Shown: piece after piece, positions 22,205 to 34,000 of the stretch
Position numbering within the stretch: the first letter of the stretch is position 1
How the letters are laid out: each line of letters begins with the position of its first letter
Source of the DNA: Patiria pectinifera
Taxonomy: Eukaryota > Echinodermata > Asteroidea > Valvatida > Asterinidae
Length of the DNA stretch: 64,000 nt
Assembly: GCA_029964075.1 (NCBI GenBank)
Contig: CM057149.1
Location: forward strand, 8,690,465 to 8,754,464
Direction of reading: 5' to 3'
Made by a program: the position numbers and the translations under genes
The notes under the pieces: generated by a model
Databases searched by the model: none
Seen by the model: only the letters and a program-made list of their open reading frames with translations
What the model was told of the DNA's origin: nothing

Positions 22205-22320
22205 ACTTTAAATCAAAGGAGAAACACAGTCAAGCATGAATTGGTTCTCATCACTCAGTTTATTCAACGTCATTGGTCATTGGAACCATTTTCATAGCAA
22301 TATACAAGCGAACAGCAAAA
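22205..22320 (+). repeat. Dispersed ~220-bp repeat, truncated
   Basis: Carries the ATTGGTTCTCATCACTCAG core and 'tattcaacgtcattggtcattgg', then the tract with 'caatatacaagc'. The second half is missing. Confidence 0.7.
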
Positions 22321-22467
22321 TGTGCATATTAATTAAGATTATTTTTAAAAATTCACAGGTCTTTGACTCTCCCTGTATCTTGACGTAAATGTCAAGTTAG
22401 CAATCAAAGTGTTACTAAACGCCATAAATTAATCATGCGTGTTATTCAAGTTTCGAATAATTTAATA

Positions 22468-22792
22468 ATCCGTCGTGTGCCCGGCAGAAGGGCATATGCG
22501 CGTATGCTCGGATGCAATAGCCATAATCACCAAAATGTTCCCAGCAAAAGGGCATATGCAGAAAACTGCCTCTATTTTAATGAAATTTAAATATTTTCAT
22601 CAGAAATTAATACAAGTTGTGTCGAAACTCATGATTCATTACGTGTAACAAATTTCAAATTTGTGCGATTTGTATTACGCGTGGGAGAACATTGGATTCA
22701 ATTTACGCGCGGAGGAACAATCAAATATTTCCATGCAATTTTCTTGAACATGACTTTTGCGTCAGAACGCTTCTGCCGGGCACCCGACGAAT
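22468..22792. mobile_element. 325-bp mariner-like MITE
   Basis: The left end ATCCGTCGTGTGCCCGGCAG and the right end, read in reverse, ATTCGTCGGGTGCCCGGCAG match except for two bases. Each is bordered by TA (22466-22467 and 22793-22794). This fits Tc1/mariner-type insertion. Inside are two copies of AAGGGCATATGC. No transposase. Confidence 0.75.
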
Positions 22793-24527
22793 TACAACCA
22801 ACTCCATTTTTATTTTCATTTCAAACAAATTGTGTTTCCCTTGAAATAGATTTTTGCAAAGCCCAAGACAAAAAAAGCCATTACTCTAATTTTTTTTAAT
22901 GTTCTATCTTTGACAGGAGGAATGTGTGCAGCAAAATATGAACAATAATTAATGACATTAGATTAAAATTATCTTGCTTTTTGAAGTTTGGAAAGAGCAG
23001 TTTTGCTTTGACACCTTTTTGCAAAAAGGGATAAAGCTCGTCCACACTTTCTAGGCTGACGTCATTTGTGCAGCAGTTTGTTCATGGAATATAAGTGTGA
23101 TTAATTAATAATGGAATTGGACTAACTTCAATTTTGATATTTTTTTTGTTTGTTTTTAGTTTTGGTTTGGTAGGCTTTTTTACTATTCGTTCGATTATAA
23201 CTGGACAAATAAATTTTTGGAATAAAACAAAGAGTTCAAACAACAAACGTTTTCCAGTTTTACGATAAAAATAACACTCAACCGCAATATCTAAGCTGAC
23301 GCCTCAATTTGCATGGACATTTTACAACATAGGCCTATCCCATCAGGTATCGGTTGGCATTGAAGAAACATAGCAAATCGCAAATATTGACATCTATAAT
23401 CAAGACAAAAAAATCCACGTCTTGTCGTTCTCCGATCACAAATATTGACGACATGATATTCTCGTCAAACATTTTTATGTCGCATTTATATTCCAAATGA
23501 ATTTCTGATTAAAAGTGGCCAATTTGAAATGGAGGGTCTCCATGGTTATAAATTTTGAAATCGAATGGACATTATCTTGTTAGCATTACAAATGTTATGA
23601 ACTAAGTCAACTCACTTTCCAGTGAGGAATTCAAGAAAGCAATGCGTTCACGCAAAATTATTATGTGTTTCTTTCAATTCAGCTTTACATTAGGACTGCA
23701 GTCGATATCCACAATTAACACACTGCCACCGCTACCCAGCCCTGCATTCTATCGTTCCTCAAGTGCAACAAGTGCCGTGTTAATGTGTACAACATAGACT
23801 AAGCGCAACGCTCGGCTTAGGACAAGTCTAAACTCAGCTTGAGTGCCAGCTTGCGCAACGCACAAAGCTCTTTTAGACCAAGTAAAAAAATTCTTGAATG
23901 GCCGCTACTTAGACTCAGGAAATTACATACGAGCTTTATATTGGCTATAGATGCAACAGATAAAGAGGCCAAAATGATGACACTGTTTAAAACTTATCAT
24001 GTTTTTCAACATAAAAAGGAGGCGGCCTCTAAAAAGAAAGCGGGCGGGGACGCTGAACATTTTTTTTTCATTTGGCCTTAAAGGAATCATTGCCTCTACA
24101 TGCTAAAAAAAATTCTATTATACTTTCAATGCAATTCAAATTGATAATTGTGTTGGAAAAGAAAAAAATTTAAGTGTAAAATAAAATCGAGAGGAAACTA
24201 GATTTAATATTAACAAAGAAAAGTGTGCTGTACAAACATCTTATCTTCATTTGCTAGCAGAGCCAGCTACAGCTATACATGTATAAGAAAACGAAACGTT
24301 CATGGGCAAATCTCACGTTTATACACGCTTCACGTTTTCAGGGAATATTTTGGGTAATATTTAGCATACAATTTTAGAGAGTACACAAGTAAAAAAAAAC
24401 CTATCTTTTACAAATTATTTTTGAACACATGGACAGTTTTCACGCAAACCGATAATAATTTATAGGCCTCCAACAAGTTATTATTTTTTAGTTAATTTCC
24501 AAGTGTCAACTTTCAACATGATTCCAA
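22793..24527. other. Intergenic, nothing recognised
   Basis: AT-rich sequence with short frames only (for example 23839-24081). I found no family likeness and no array-specific block until the 3' flank of D. Confidence 0.5.
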
Positions 24528-25562
24528 CTAATTGGTGTCGAATGGCCCCAATTCACGCATTTTCATGCTGCATGTTTTCAGAGCATACCAATCCCCTTTC
24601 CATCCCTTCCATTGCATTCCCAGGGCATATGTTTCACGCCCAGCTGGGAAATATGGACCATTCAGGTGAGAGACAAAACATGCACCAAACCACCAGGCTC
24701 CTTTCCAGGATAGTGCACAATTTTTCGGCCATGCATCATTTTCACGATCCTTTGTTGAGAAGGGACGTCCTCTGCTATACGCAAGAGAGTCACCGGCAGT
24801 GCTGTTGACATCGTATTGGCCAATATTCAGATTGTACTCACCCGGGGATATTTGGAAATCTGAGTACTTTGCCCATGCCGTGTTGTTCTCCCAGTCCTCT
24901 AAATCAACTCGTAGCTCCCATGTTCCACGTGAATCATCAGACGTCAGAGTCACCAAGTTGTCATTGCCCAACCAGAACTCACCGGACAGATCGCCAAAGC
25001 CAGACTGGTACTCGGCCCAGTTACGGTAGAAGTCCACACTGCCATCTTGTCGCCTCTGAAACACGATCCATCCTCCGCCGTCAGTTTCCATGTCACAGTA
25101 GACACGAAGACTGCCATTACCGAATCCCTCTGGGTAGATTGTGTAGATACCGCTTGACCAATAGCCGGCATCTAAGAGCATCTTGCAGCTTTTGTAGGAA
25201 TTCAAGGGGCTATCAAACAGTGAGTAGAGAGGCGTGTCCTCATCTGCATCAAAGTACACACTCCCTTGAGTTGCATTGAAGTCTTTAGGGTGCTCTCGTC
25301 TTGTGGCAAGGTTCAGCTCGCACATTTTACTGCAGTCGTTAAAGTTAAACGACTTGCAACGTTCATCCATGCTGCATTCCCGTCCGCAGATGACACGAGA
25401 TCGCACATTTTTGGTTGCATATTCAAACCCTCGAAGTGCCCGATTTTCTGCGGCGTACATGATCTGTTGGCGTGGATGATATTGATACCCACTGACAAAT
25501 GTGACCACTTCCAAAATGATCATCAGTTTAACAACTTCCAAATCGGCGTTCGGTTGTGCCAT
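24528..25562 (-). CDS. Secreted PAN-FReD lectin, copy D
   Basis: 344 residues from the Met at 25562, with a type-1-like signal sequence (MAQPNADLEVVKLMIILEVV) ending near VSG. The PAN-like module has the usual five cysteines; the FReD begins at about residue 121 (SYKSCKML). Its binding face is its own: short loop AYSRGRPF, calcium site KDRENDA (Asp to Glu at the second acidic position), WPKNCALSWKGAWWFGACF, and GPYFPAGRETYALGMQW. The C-terminus has four extra residues (FDTN), shared in length with the plus-strand gene at 1-22. Otherwise the framework is near identical to B and G. The role by family is secreted pattern recognition. Confidence 0.93.
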   Translation of the reverse strand: MAQPNADLEVVKLMIILEVVTFVSGYQYHPRQQIMYAAENRALRGFEYATKNVRSRVICGRECSMDERCKSFNFNDCSKMCELNLATRREHPKDFNATQGSVYFDADEDTPLYSLFDSPLNSYKSCKMLLDAGYWSSGIYTIYPEGFGNGSLRVYCDMETDGGGWIVFQRRQDGSVDFYRNWAEYQSGFGDLSGEFWLGNDNLVTLTSDDSRGTWELRVDLEDWENNTAWAKYSDFQISPGEYNLNIGQYDVNSTAGDSLAYSRGRPFSTKDRENDAWPKNCALSWKGAWWFGACFVSHLNGPYFPAGRETYALGMQWKGWKGDWYALKTCSMKMRELGPFDTN

Positions 25563-25854
25563 TATGGAATAATCTGAGTCTTTTTTTTAAATTAATTTGT
25601 CCACTACGTCAATCTTAAGTCAAGCCTCGAACAAGAGCGTAAGTCAAAGTTCTGAGGGGATAAAAATACAGACAGCTATTATGAATCGCACTCAACACAA
25701 AAGTATGTCTCCTGGAGCTTAAATCGGTTCCTTTTATGACAGTAAAATGATTAGTTTTGTGCGAGAACACGCAGTCAATCTTGTCCCGTACAGTCAGCTA
25801 AGATTCGCTAGCTCCGTTGGATCAGACCATCGCTAACAATGCAGACTGATGTAA

Positions 25855-26000
25855 ACTCGCTGCCCCAGCGTGGCGTCTGGAATGAAACTGGCGACGTAGC
25901 GCTCCTGGTTTCCAGCAAGGTAAGCATTCCACGGAGATGAGAGACATTGATTGGTCATTTCAATGAACACTAATAAACAGCTCGCACTGGATTGGTTGAT
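25855..26000 (-). promoter_or_regulatory. Type-1 lectin promoter, gene D
   Basis: Conserved block TGGAATGAAACTGGCGACGT, then GCGCTCCTGGTTTCCAGC, then 'acggagatgagagacattgattggtca' in two CCAAT-bearing parts, about 295 bp above the ATG as in B, E, G and H. A TATA-like CATAAAAGG lies at about 25730-25738. Confidence 0.6.
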
Positions 26001-26340
26001 ACCAGCATATCGCCAGACTAGATGAGCCACCTTTAGATTCATAATTTAGTGGTTTTCGTTACGATAAAAGATATACAATTTCATGTCAGACAGTCAATTA
26101 TCTTAATTTTTACAAATCTATTATTCTGGTCGTGTAATGTGCAATGTAATTGGCGCTCCATGGGCCAAACTGTTAAGCTGATTTCATTCAAAGCCATTTC
26201 GAATTTGCCAAGGAAGGCGAGGCAGGCAGTTGATGGTTTTCATCTATTGTGTGTATTCTCAGAGCTACCGCGTAATGGTGATTGTGACTCGTTTTGAAAC
26301 GCGCAAAAAGTACATCGACTGAAAGCCAAAACGAGTCAAG
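26001..26340. repeat. Type-1 upstream block, also at 30.8, 52.6 and 54.6 kb
   Basis: 'Gatgagccacctttag..ttcataattta', 'ggttttcatctattgtgtgt' and 'agagctac' recur at 52590-52800 and 54600-54810, and partly at 30850-31015. It belongs to the type-1 duplication unit beyond the promoter. Confidence 0.6.
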
Positions 26341-27660
26341 CTTTCTGTAGATGAACCAAGCGTGTCATGCGCTGATCAGTTTGGTTATAGCCCGTGACAT
26401 CTCTAATTGACATTCTGTCCAATTTGTGAATTCAAAACAGACTGAACTCTTGAGGATGTTGGTTGGTCTTGTATTAGGGCCTATGTACGATTAAAAGAAA
26501 TTCTAAAACATTTTGTACCATTTTTTTCGCTAAAACCGGTCCCTCGAATGGTAGTTTTTTTTTTATTTAACGGACCTCAAAAGGTATTAATTTTGATATC
26601 ATAAACAAAGGACTAGTTACTGGTATTACCTAACACAATGCGACAAAGTACAAAACCCATGTTCCCAAATGAATGACTGTAACAAAATAAAATGCTAGCT
26701 TTGAACATGCATACGAGACAAGCTGCTTGCACGTTTAATATGATAGTTATTTTGCTACTTGAAGTCAATTGTTTAACAAACGTACCAGTGGTCTTATATT
26801 TAGTGGAAATTATATATATAGGAATCATTATTCTATTCTATTCTATTCACTTGTATCCTATTTTCCGTCATTCTGCTGATGAGTGCCTTATGGTACGAAA
26901 CAGTCTGTCCAGAATATGCCAAAGTTTGTTTAACTCATATTCTGAAGTTATTGCATGGTTATAGTATCGAGCACTGTGAATTGTGATAGAAGACAATTTT
27001 ATTGGATAGGAATCATTATTATATATATCAGGCTTCCAGAGGCAAACAAAATCAGCGTATTGTATGCTTTTGTAAAAGAACCCTGATAACCTCAATATTA
27101 TTTCAATAAAGTATCCGGATTACTTTAATAATATTGATATTGCAGTCATCCGGGCATTTTCGCTGGTCCCTGCACACATAGAGCATAGAATGTCACCGTC
27201 AACCAGTCACAGAGCCTAACGCGCGACACGCGGACACAGCGCGCGGTACTATCTTGGTATACGCGCACTGTTATCAACAGCCTAAACTATAGCTTCATTT
27301 GAGCAGCGAGATAATAGAACGAAATTTGAGAAATAAAGGCTGTGTCATGAAATTTATTTCTTGTGGATCAAGCTAGTCAGCCTTGTATAAATAATAATAA
27401 TAACGTTGGATTGATCTTTTTTTTTCCAGGGATACAAAATATATTGCACTCGTGATATAACATAACAATCGACGTGAACAATTCGCAGAGACAGGTGGCA
27501 ATCAATTAGAATATTAGAAAACTAGGTCTGAGTCCTAAGTCCTAATCGATATTGAAGTGACGGTTTGTAGACGGGGATACAGATACTTGTCTTAAAACAT
27601 AGTCCCAGTCCCCTTCATGCAACTGAACTCAGTACTAAAATCACATTCTTACAAACATTA
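26341..27660. other. Intergenic, nothing recognised
   Basis: AT-rich. There is a short TTCTATTCTA microsatellite near 26830 and a repeated 'ggaatcattattat' at 26820 and 27008. No gene recognised. Confidence 0.5.
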
Positions 27661-27890
27661 AACGTTTAACAAATCGGGGACACTCAAACATGGATTGGTT
27701 CTTGTCACTCGGTTTATTCAACGTCATAGGTCATTGAAACCTGTTCGTTTTGTGCCGCAATATACAAGCAAAATATCAAACAGCAAACTGAGGAGGAAGA
27801 ATCAATAATGGCTTGGAAATTATCACTGAACGTCATAGGTCATTATTGATTTTAGATATTGCAATATACAAGCAAAATAAACATGTTAAG
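27661..27890 (+). repeat. Dispersed ~220-bp repeat
   Basis: Core TTGGTTCTTGTCACTCGG at about 27695 and the following 'gccgcaatatacaagcaaaat' block; the second half (GAAATTATCACTGAACGTCA) follows. Confidence 0.8.
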
Positions 27891-28317
27891 GTCCACCCAA
27901 AATCATCTGGGTTTTTTTTTGTACCTGCAGCTTTATACGCAATTTTATAAGCGGTTGTCATTTAAGGAAATTAAATATATTTTCCCCAATTTCAAGGTTT
28001 TTCCGTCCAATTTGGCAACATTTTTCCAACATTTCAATCCAACATTATTTTTTTCCAATTTCAAGAGGTTCAAAGGGTAAGGTAAAAAACAAGGTTTGTA
28101 ATTCGGAGTGAGAGCATTCGATCTCGTTGAATGTTTCGTTTTTTGAATGTTTGTGCAAGAAAGACCCGTTTTATTTGTTTTTTTTTATATTTTTCATTGA
28201 ATAGGCGAATACGATAGAATTGCGTACACTTTTTAACAAGTTAAAGTTGTGCCTGTAGTAGTCAGCCGTGTTAATATGTTATACATTCTTCATTATTTCC
28301 TTCTTGTGCATATTTTT

Positions 28318-28600
28318 CTCCCCCCCCCTTTTTTTCGGGGGGGGGGGGCTTTGATGAATTGCAAAGGAATGCCATTGGCGTAACCCAGCTGTAACATAGG
28401 GAGTAACCTTTAAGTTCATCAACGGGAATGGGGACGGTTAGATATCATTTGACGTTTATGTTTGCAGTTAATATACATTATGTATTACGTATATTGTATA
28501 TACAGCCACGTACCCGCATTTAGGTACGTGCAAGGAGTTAATATTGATACATTTTCTTACATTAAGTACGTGTACAGCTAAATTAAGAAGACCCAGAGGG
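28318..28600 (+). repeat. 3' flank block of the lectin unit, G/C tract
   Basis: C-run and G-run at 28320-28348, then a diverged copy of the 4830-4960 / 37860-37970 block (AACCCAGCTGTAAC, GGGAGTAAC). It lies just below gene E, as in the other units. Confidence 0.5.
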
Positions 28601-28809
28601 AACATCGATGACATGAAGATTTTTGTTTAGTATTACGCACATACGTATTAAATATCATCAAGTACGTACGTGTTACTCCTACGTACGTATATAGTATCAT
28701 TATGTTTCGTACATGACCATACAGAGCATTCCCCTGCCCCTCACCCCGCGATCTCAGATCCATTTTAGTGTACAAATATCACCAGAAGAAAATGCAAGAA
28801 ACAGATTAT

Positions 28810-29829
28810 TCAGGGACCCAGTTCACGTATTTTCATGCTGCATGATTTCAGAGAATAATAATGCCCTTTCCATGCCTTCCACTGCAGACCACGGGCATAA
28901 TCTACATGCTCAAACGGAAAATATGGACCATTCAAGTGAGAGTGAAAACAAGCATTAAACCACCAGGCTCCTTTCCAGGCCTGTGCACAATTATACGACA
29001 AGGCATCATTGTCACGATCATTTGTTGAGAAGGGACGTCTCTTATGCCACCGAAGAGAGTCACCGGCAGTGCCGCCGACGTGCCGATCATACTTCAGATT
29101 GTACTCACCCGAAGATATTTGAAAATCTGCGTACTTTGCCCATGCCGTGTTGTTCTCCCAGTCCTCTAAATCAACTCGTAGCTCCCATGTTCCACGTGAA
29201 TCATTAGACGTCAGAGTCACCAAGTTGTCATTGCCCAACCAAAACTCACCGGACAGATCACCAAAGCCAGACTGGTACTCGGTCCAGTTACGGTAGAAGT
29301 CCACGCTGCCATCTTGTCGCCTCTGAAACACGATCCATCCCCCGCCGTCAGTTTCCATGTCACAGTAGACACGAAGACTGCCATTACCGAATCCCTCTGG
29401 GTAGATTGTGTAGATACAGCTTGAACGATAACCAGCATCTAAGAGCATCTTGCAACTTTTGTAGCGATTCAAGGAGCTATCAGTCAGTGAGGAGAGAGGT
29501 GTGTCCTCATCTGCATCAAAGTACACACTCCCTTGAGTTGCATTGAAGTCTTCGGGGTGCTCTCGTCTTGTGGCAAGGTTCAACTCGCACATTTTATTGC
29601 AGTCGTTAAAGTTAAACGACTTGCAACGTTCATCCATGCTGCATTCCCGTGCACAGATGACGCGAGAACGCAGAGTTTTGGTCGCATATGCTAACCCTTG
29701 TAGTGCGCGATTTTCTGCAGCGTACATGAGTTGTTGCCGTGTAGGAAATTGATGTCCACTGACTAAAATGACCACCTCCAAAAGTACCATTACATTACAA
29801 ACTTTGAGACCGGCGTACAGTTTTGCCAT
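28810..29829 (-). CDS. Secreted PAN-FReD lectin, copy E
   Basis: 339 residues from the Met at 29829 (MAKLYAGLKVCNVMVLLEVV), the shortest intact copy. The PAN module reads RVICARECSMDERCKSFN: Ala in place of the Gly seen in most copies, a mark shared with H only. The FReD keeps the framework but differs in a further stretch where other copies have LNIGQYDA (here LKYDRHVGG). The loop is RWHKRRPF and the calcium site NDRDND. The face reads YNCAQAWKGAWWFNACFHS and PFEHVDYARGLQWK. An extra Cys (RSSCIYTIY) replaces Gly; B has an extra Cys two positions away. Secreted recognition lectin by family. Confidence 0.93.
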   Translation of the reverse strand: MAKLYAGLKVCNVMVLLEVVILVSGHQFPTRQQLMYAAENRALQGLAYATKTLRSRVICARECSMDERCKSFNFNDCNKMCELNLATRREHPEDFNATQGSVYFDADEDTPLSSLTDSSLNRYKSCKMLLDAGYRSSCIYTIYPEGFGNGSLRVYCDMETDGGGWIVFQRRQDGSVDFYRNWTEYQSGFGDLSGEFWLGNDNLVTLTSNDSRGTWELRVDLEDWENNTAWAKYADFQISSGEYNLKYDRHVGGTAGDSLRWHKRRPFSTNDRDNDALSYNCAQAWKGAWWFNACFHSHLNGPYFPFEHVDYARGLQWKAWKGHYYSLKSCSMKIRELGP

Positions 29830-30114
29830 TGTAGAAGAATCTGATCAAGCGTGATGTTATTGAAATGTTCACAATGATTAACTTTAGCCTCGATTTAGAG
29901 CGTCACGTAGATAAAGATACAAGTTGATAAAAATACAGCCGGATATGAATTATGAATCTCTTTCAAGATCAAAACGAATCCTCGAAATTACTACATTGTC
30001 TTAATCTGTTAATCTTATGAGTTCGATGATAGGTTTCAAGCCAGAACACGCAGTCAAACCTGTCTCGTACAATCAGCTTAGATCTGCTAACGTCGATCAG
30101 ACCATCGCTTACAC

Positions 30115-30265
30115 TGCAGATATCAACGCGTTACCACAGCGCAGCGTCTGGAATGAAACTGGCGACGTAGCGCTCCTGCTTTCCAGCAAGGATACCATTC
30201 TACGGAGATGAGAGGCAGTGATTGGTCAGTTAAATGAATATTAATAAACAGCTCGCACTGGATTG
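30115..30265 (-). promoter_or_regulatory. Type-1 lectin promoter, gene E
   Basis: Carries the same GCAGCGTCTGGAATGAAACT block, a variant GCGCTCCTGCTTTCCAGC, and an ATTGGTCAG, about 290 bp above the ATG. The whole stretch 29830-30430 is nearly identical to the upstream of H (49778-50380). Confidence 0.65.
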
Positions 30266-31030
30266 TTTATTATCACTTACCAATGTCATGTGGACCATTA
30301 ATGAAATCATAGAGAAATACACGTGTAGCTCCGCCCATGATGACGTCAAGATGGGATTGGCCAATGGACCTATTTCCAAGGGACGATGCTGACTCTCACT
30401 TGGATAACACGTAGAGCCAAGAATAAAGCACGATGAAAAGTAACAGTTAAACCACCCCCCCCCCCCAACAAAAAAAAACCCACCCCCCAAAAATACTATC
30501 TTACTTTTCTTGACACTACGAACACTGTTGAGTTCTTCAGATTCTGCAAATCTGGGGTGGTAAGAACCGCGTTAATAATGATATCCGTATAAATATCGCG
30601 AATATACGATATATAGCAATATCGGCAAAAGGTCACCACGTAGATAAGCTCACAAAGATGGCATTGAAACTGTTATCATTTACTTGTAAGTGTAAATGAG
30701 GAAAAGTGTTTCCCTATTTTGATTGATGTTCCTCCTGGACAATTTCTGTACGCTTGCTACTAATTGTCATTTATTTTATGAACACCCAACGACGGCCAAA
30801 AAGGCGAAACCGGTAGCTAATGGTTTTGTTCTTTTGTTCTTTTGTGTGTTTTTACAAAGCTAGGTACTGCATAATACATGGTAGTGGCTCGTTTTGTTTT
30901 GGAAAGAAAGGCAGCACCGGTGAAGCATTTTGAAGACGAATAAAATGTGTCCTTGCTCATCATGCTGGTTCCAGCCTGTGACATCCCGTATTGGCATTTG
31001 AACAATTTCATAACAGAACTCTTCTTTTCA

Positions 31031-34000
31031 GAAGACATAATGTGTTACGATGAAAAGAAGACAATAATGAAAATGGTTTCATCGATCATCCTTCCATTGC
31101 GAAGCTCACGAGTGCTTGACAAGTAAAGAATAGTAGCAAGCACTAATAGGTGTCATTTGTTATGAAGACTGCAAACTGCACAATATGTCGTTATGTACAG
31201 CAAATTACAAAAATAATTCATTAAACTAAAGGAGGCTGATGGCAATTGAACGTCTGGCTAATATGTTGGGAAATAACAGGTAACCAACGCTCATTGAGCT
31301 CGACACATCATTTTCATTTTTTATTTTCCTGAAAAGTACTTATCATCTTCCACAGAAGATCGTATACTAACAACGAGTCCTTAAAGTGGCGTTCACCGCT
31401 TTAATTGTTTTAAATCACCTATATTTGTTATAAGCATGAATTTCAATCATGGTATAAAAAAATTATACGTGTAAGAAAGCAAAATGTTTCATTGGGAACC
31501 ACTAGTGAAATTCTTTTAAAATGCTCAAAAGATGAGAAAAACTGAAATTCAAAAAAAAAATTATATTAAACAAACAAATGAAAGAAACATTAATACAAAA
31601 ACAAAAATTAAAGTAAACAAAACAAAAGGGTTGCCGTGTCTCGTTAATGACAAACATTAAATATACTTTGCAAGAACAATCACTTGAATATAGTACTAGT
31701 GAAAGCAGGACTTTTAACCTGGACTATTTCATTTAGGTCATTCTATTTACATTTGGGGTCCACTTTTTCCAATCCAAACAACAACAATTAGTTTGAAGTT
31801 GTGTTTACTGACAACTTGAGTGGCAAATTGCAAAGGTAACTGGAACAGGACAGAAAAATGCCACAATTTCGACGATAAATGTTTAAAATAAACCTTCTGT
31901 CGTCAATTTAGTAGGCCTACGTTTCTGAAGTTTGTTTATTTAGTGTGCTTTTTACCTTCTTTTTGTAAGAACATTGAATTTAACCGTCCAGTTCCAGAAT
32001 GCAGTATGCACGTTTTGCCAGTCAGTTCTATCAACGCAAAGCTTAATCATCCCATTTCGTTTCTGCGTTTTATAATTACTACGTAATTGTGCATTTTCAA
32101 GAATAACAAATGACACATACTTTACGCGAGCGAACAATCGGTTGTTTTTTAATCGGCCTTGCACGATTTCCTTACACTCGTAAACAACACATTTTTGAGA
32201 GCGGTTCTTTTTGCAAAAAGGGTGAAGCGGTTTAATGTTTTTATTCAGTTGTGTTAATTGTACTGGAATTCAAATATTACAGATCATTGTTTTGCTGGTT
32301 AGACCTCACCTTGTTACGAAAATTGACTCAGATGACAATCTAGAGCCCCTAGACCTTGGTCAAGGACCAGCTTTATTATAGTCTAGTTTGTTTGTATAGA
32401 TAAAACAATCGATAAATTGCCTTAAATGCAACAAATGACTTCAATAACCCAATACTCAATTTCATGGTCAGGTGACCAATTATACTGCCGGATGGGAATT
32501 CAATGCAACTTTTTTCAACTTTTTTGGCACAAATGTCTTTGTTTTGTGGTTCAAAAACCATTAATAACACTGACATAAGACTTCACAAGTGCCAATTTTG
32601 GTTTTAAAAATTCAAATTTTGGGTCAAAAACCACATAAAAAAGATTTTGCTCCAAACGTTGCTACAGTGCCCTCTAGCGGAGACGTACGATGCCAAAAGT
32701 AGTTTCATGAATACAAAATGAAGGCATTCTTCCAAAAATACTGTTTTCACCAGATATGAGGCAAAAATATAGGGAAGCATTATATTACGTTACCCCTTGC
32801 CAACATTGCTGGAATTTAGGATGGGTGTCCCCCTCCTAATTTGGGAAACAACCCAAAATACCTGGTCTTGATAAACTTAACGGATTCAACAATCAGACGA
32901 GTGTCAACATTAGATTGTCACGAATATCAGAAACAATCCAAAACTGAGAGCAAGGATACATGGGATTCCCAGAATCTAGAAAACACTCTACTGGAGGAAA
33001 AACCTCAGTGTCGTTGCAGGGTAAATTAGTCGTTTTTCAATGGCACATATGAAGTGCGCTGCTATCATTTAACCTATAGATTCAAGGAATACACACAAAG
33101 AAATGCAGCCATTTTAGCGTCTGCTTTGTCTTCTCTTCAGAAGACATATGTGTTACGATGAAAAGAAGACAATAATGAAAATGGTTCCATCAATCACCCT
33201 TCCATTGCGAAGCTCACGAGTGCTTGACAGGTAAAGAATAGTAGCAAGCGCTAATAGGTGTCATTTGTTATGAAGACTGCAAACTGCACAATATGTCGTT
33301 ATGTACAGCAAATTACAAAAATAATTCATTAAACTAAAGGAGGCTGATGGCAATTGAACGTCTGGCTAATATGTAGAGAAATAACAGGTAACCAACGCTC
33401 ATTGAGCTCGACACATCATTTTCATTTTTTATTTTTCTGAAAAGTACTTATCATCTTCCTCAGAAGATCGTATACTAACAATGAGTCCTCAAAGTGGCGT
33501 TCACCGCTTTTATTGTTTCAAATCACCTATATTTGTTATTAGCATGAATTTCAATCATGGTGTAAAGAAATTATACGTGTAAGAAAGCAAAATGTTTCAT
33601 TGGGAACCACTAGTGAAATTCTTTTAAAATGCTCAAAAGATGAGAAAAACTGAAATTCAAAAAAAAAATTATATTAAACAAACAAATGAAAGAAACATTA
33701 ATACAAAAACAAAAATTAAAGTAAACAAAACAAAAGGGTTGCCGTGTCTCGTTAATGACAAACATTAAATATACTTTGCAAGAACAATCACTTGAATATA
33801 GTACTAGTGAAAGCAGGACTTTTAACCTGGACTATTTCATTTAGGTCATTCTATTTACATTTGGGGTCCACTTTTTCCAATCCAAACAACAACAATTAGT
33901 TTGAAGTTGTGTTTACTGACAACTTGAGTGGCAAATTGCAAAGGTAACTGGAACAGGACAGAAAAATGCCACAATTTCGACGATAAATGTTTAAAATAAA

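Noticed and set aside
31952-32164. 70-codon frame kept exactly in both 2.1-kb units
   Set aside because: Identity comes from the recent tandem duplication of the whole unit, coding or not; no domain and no codon signal.
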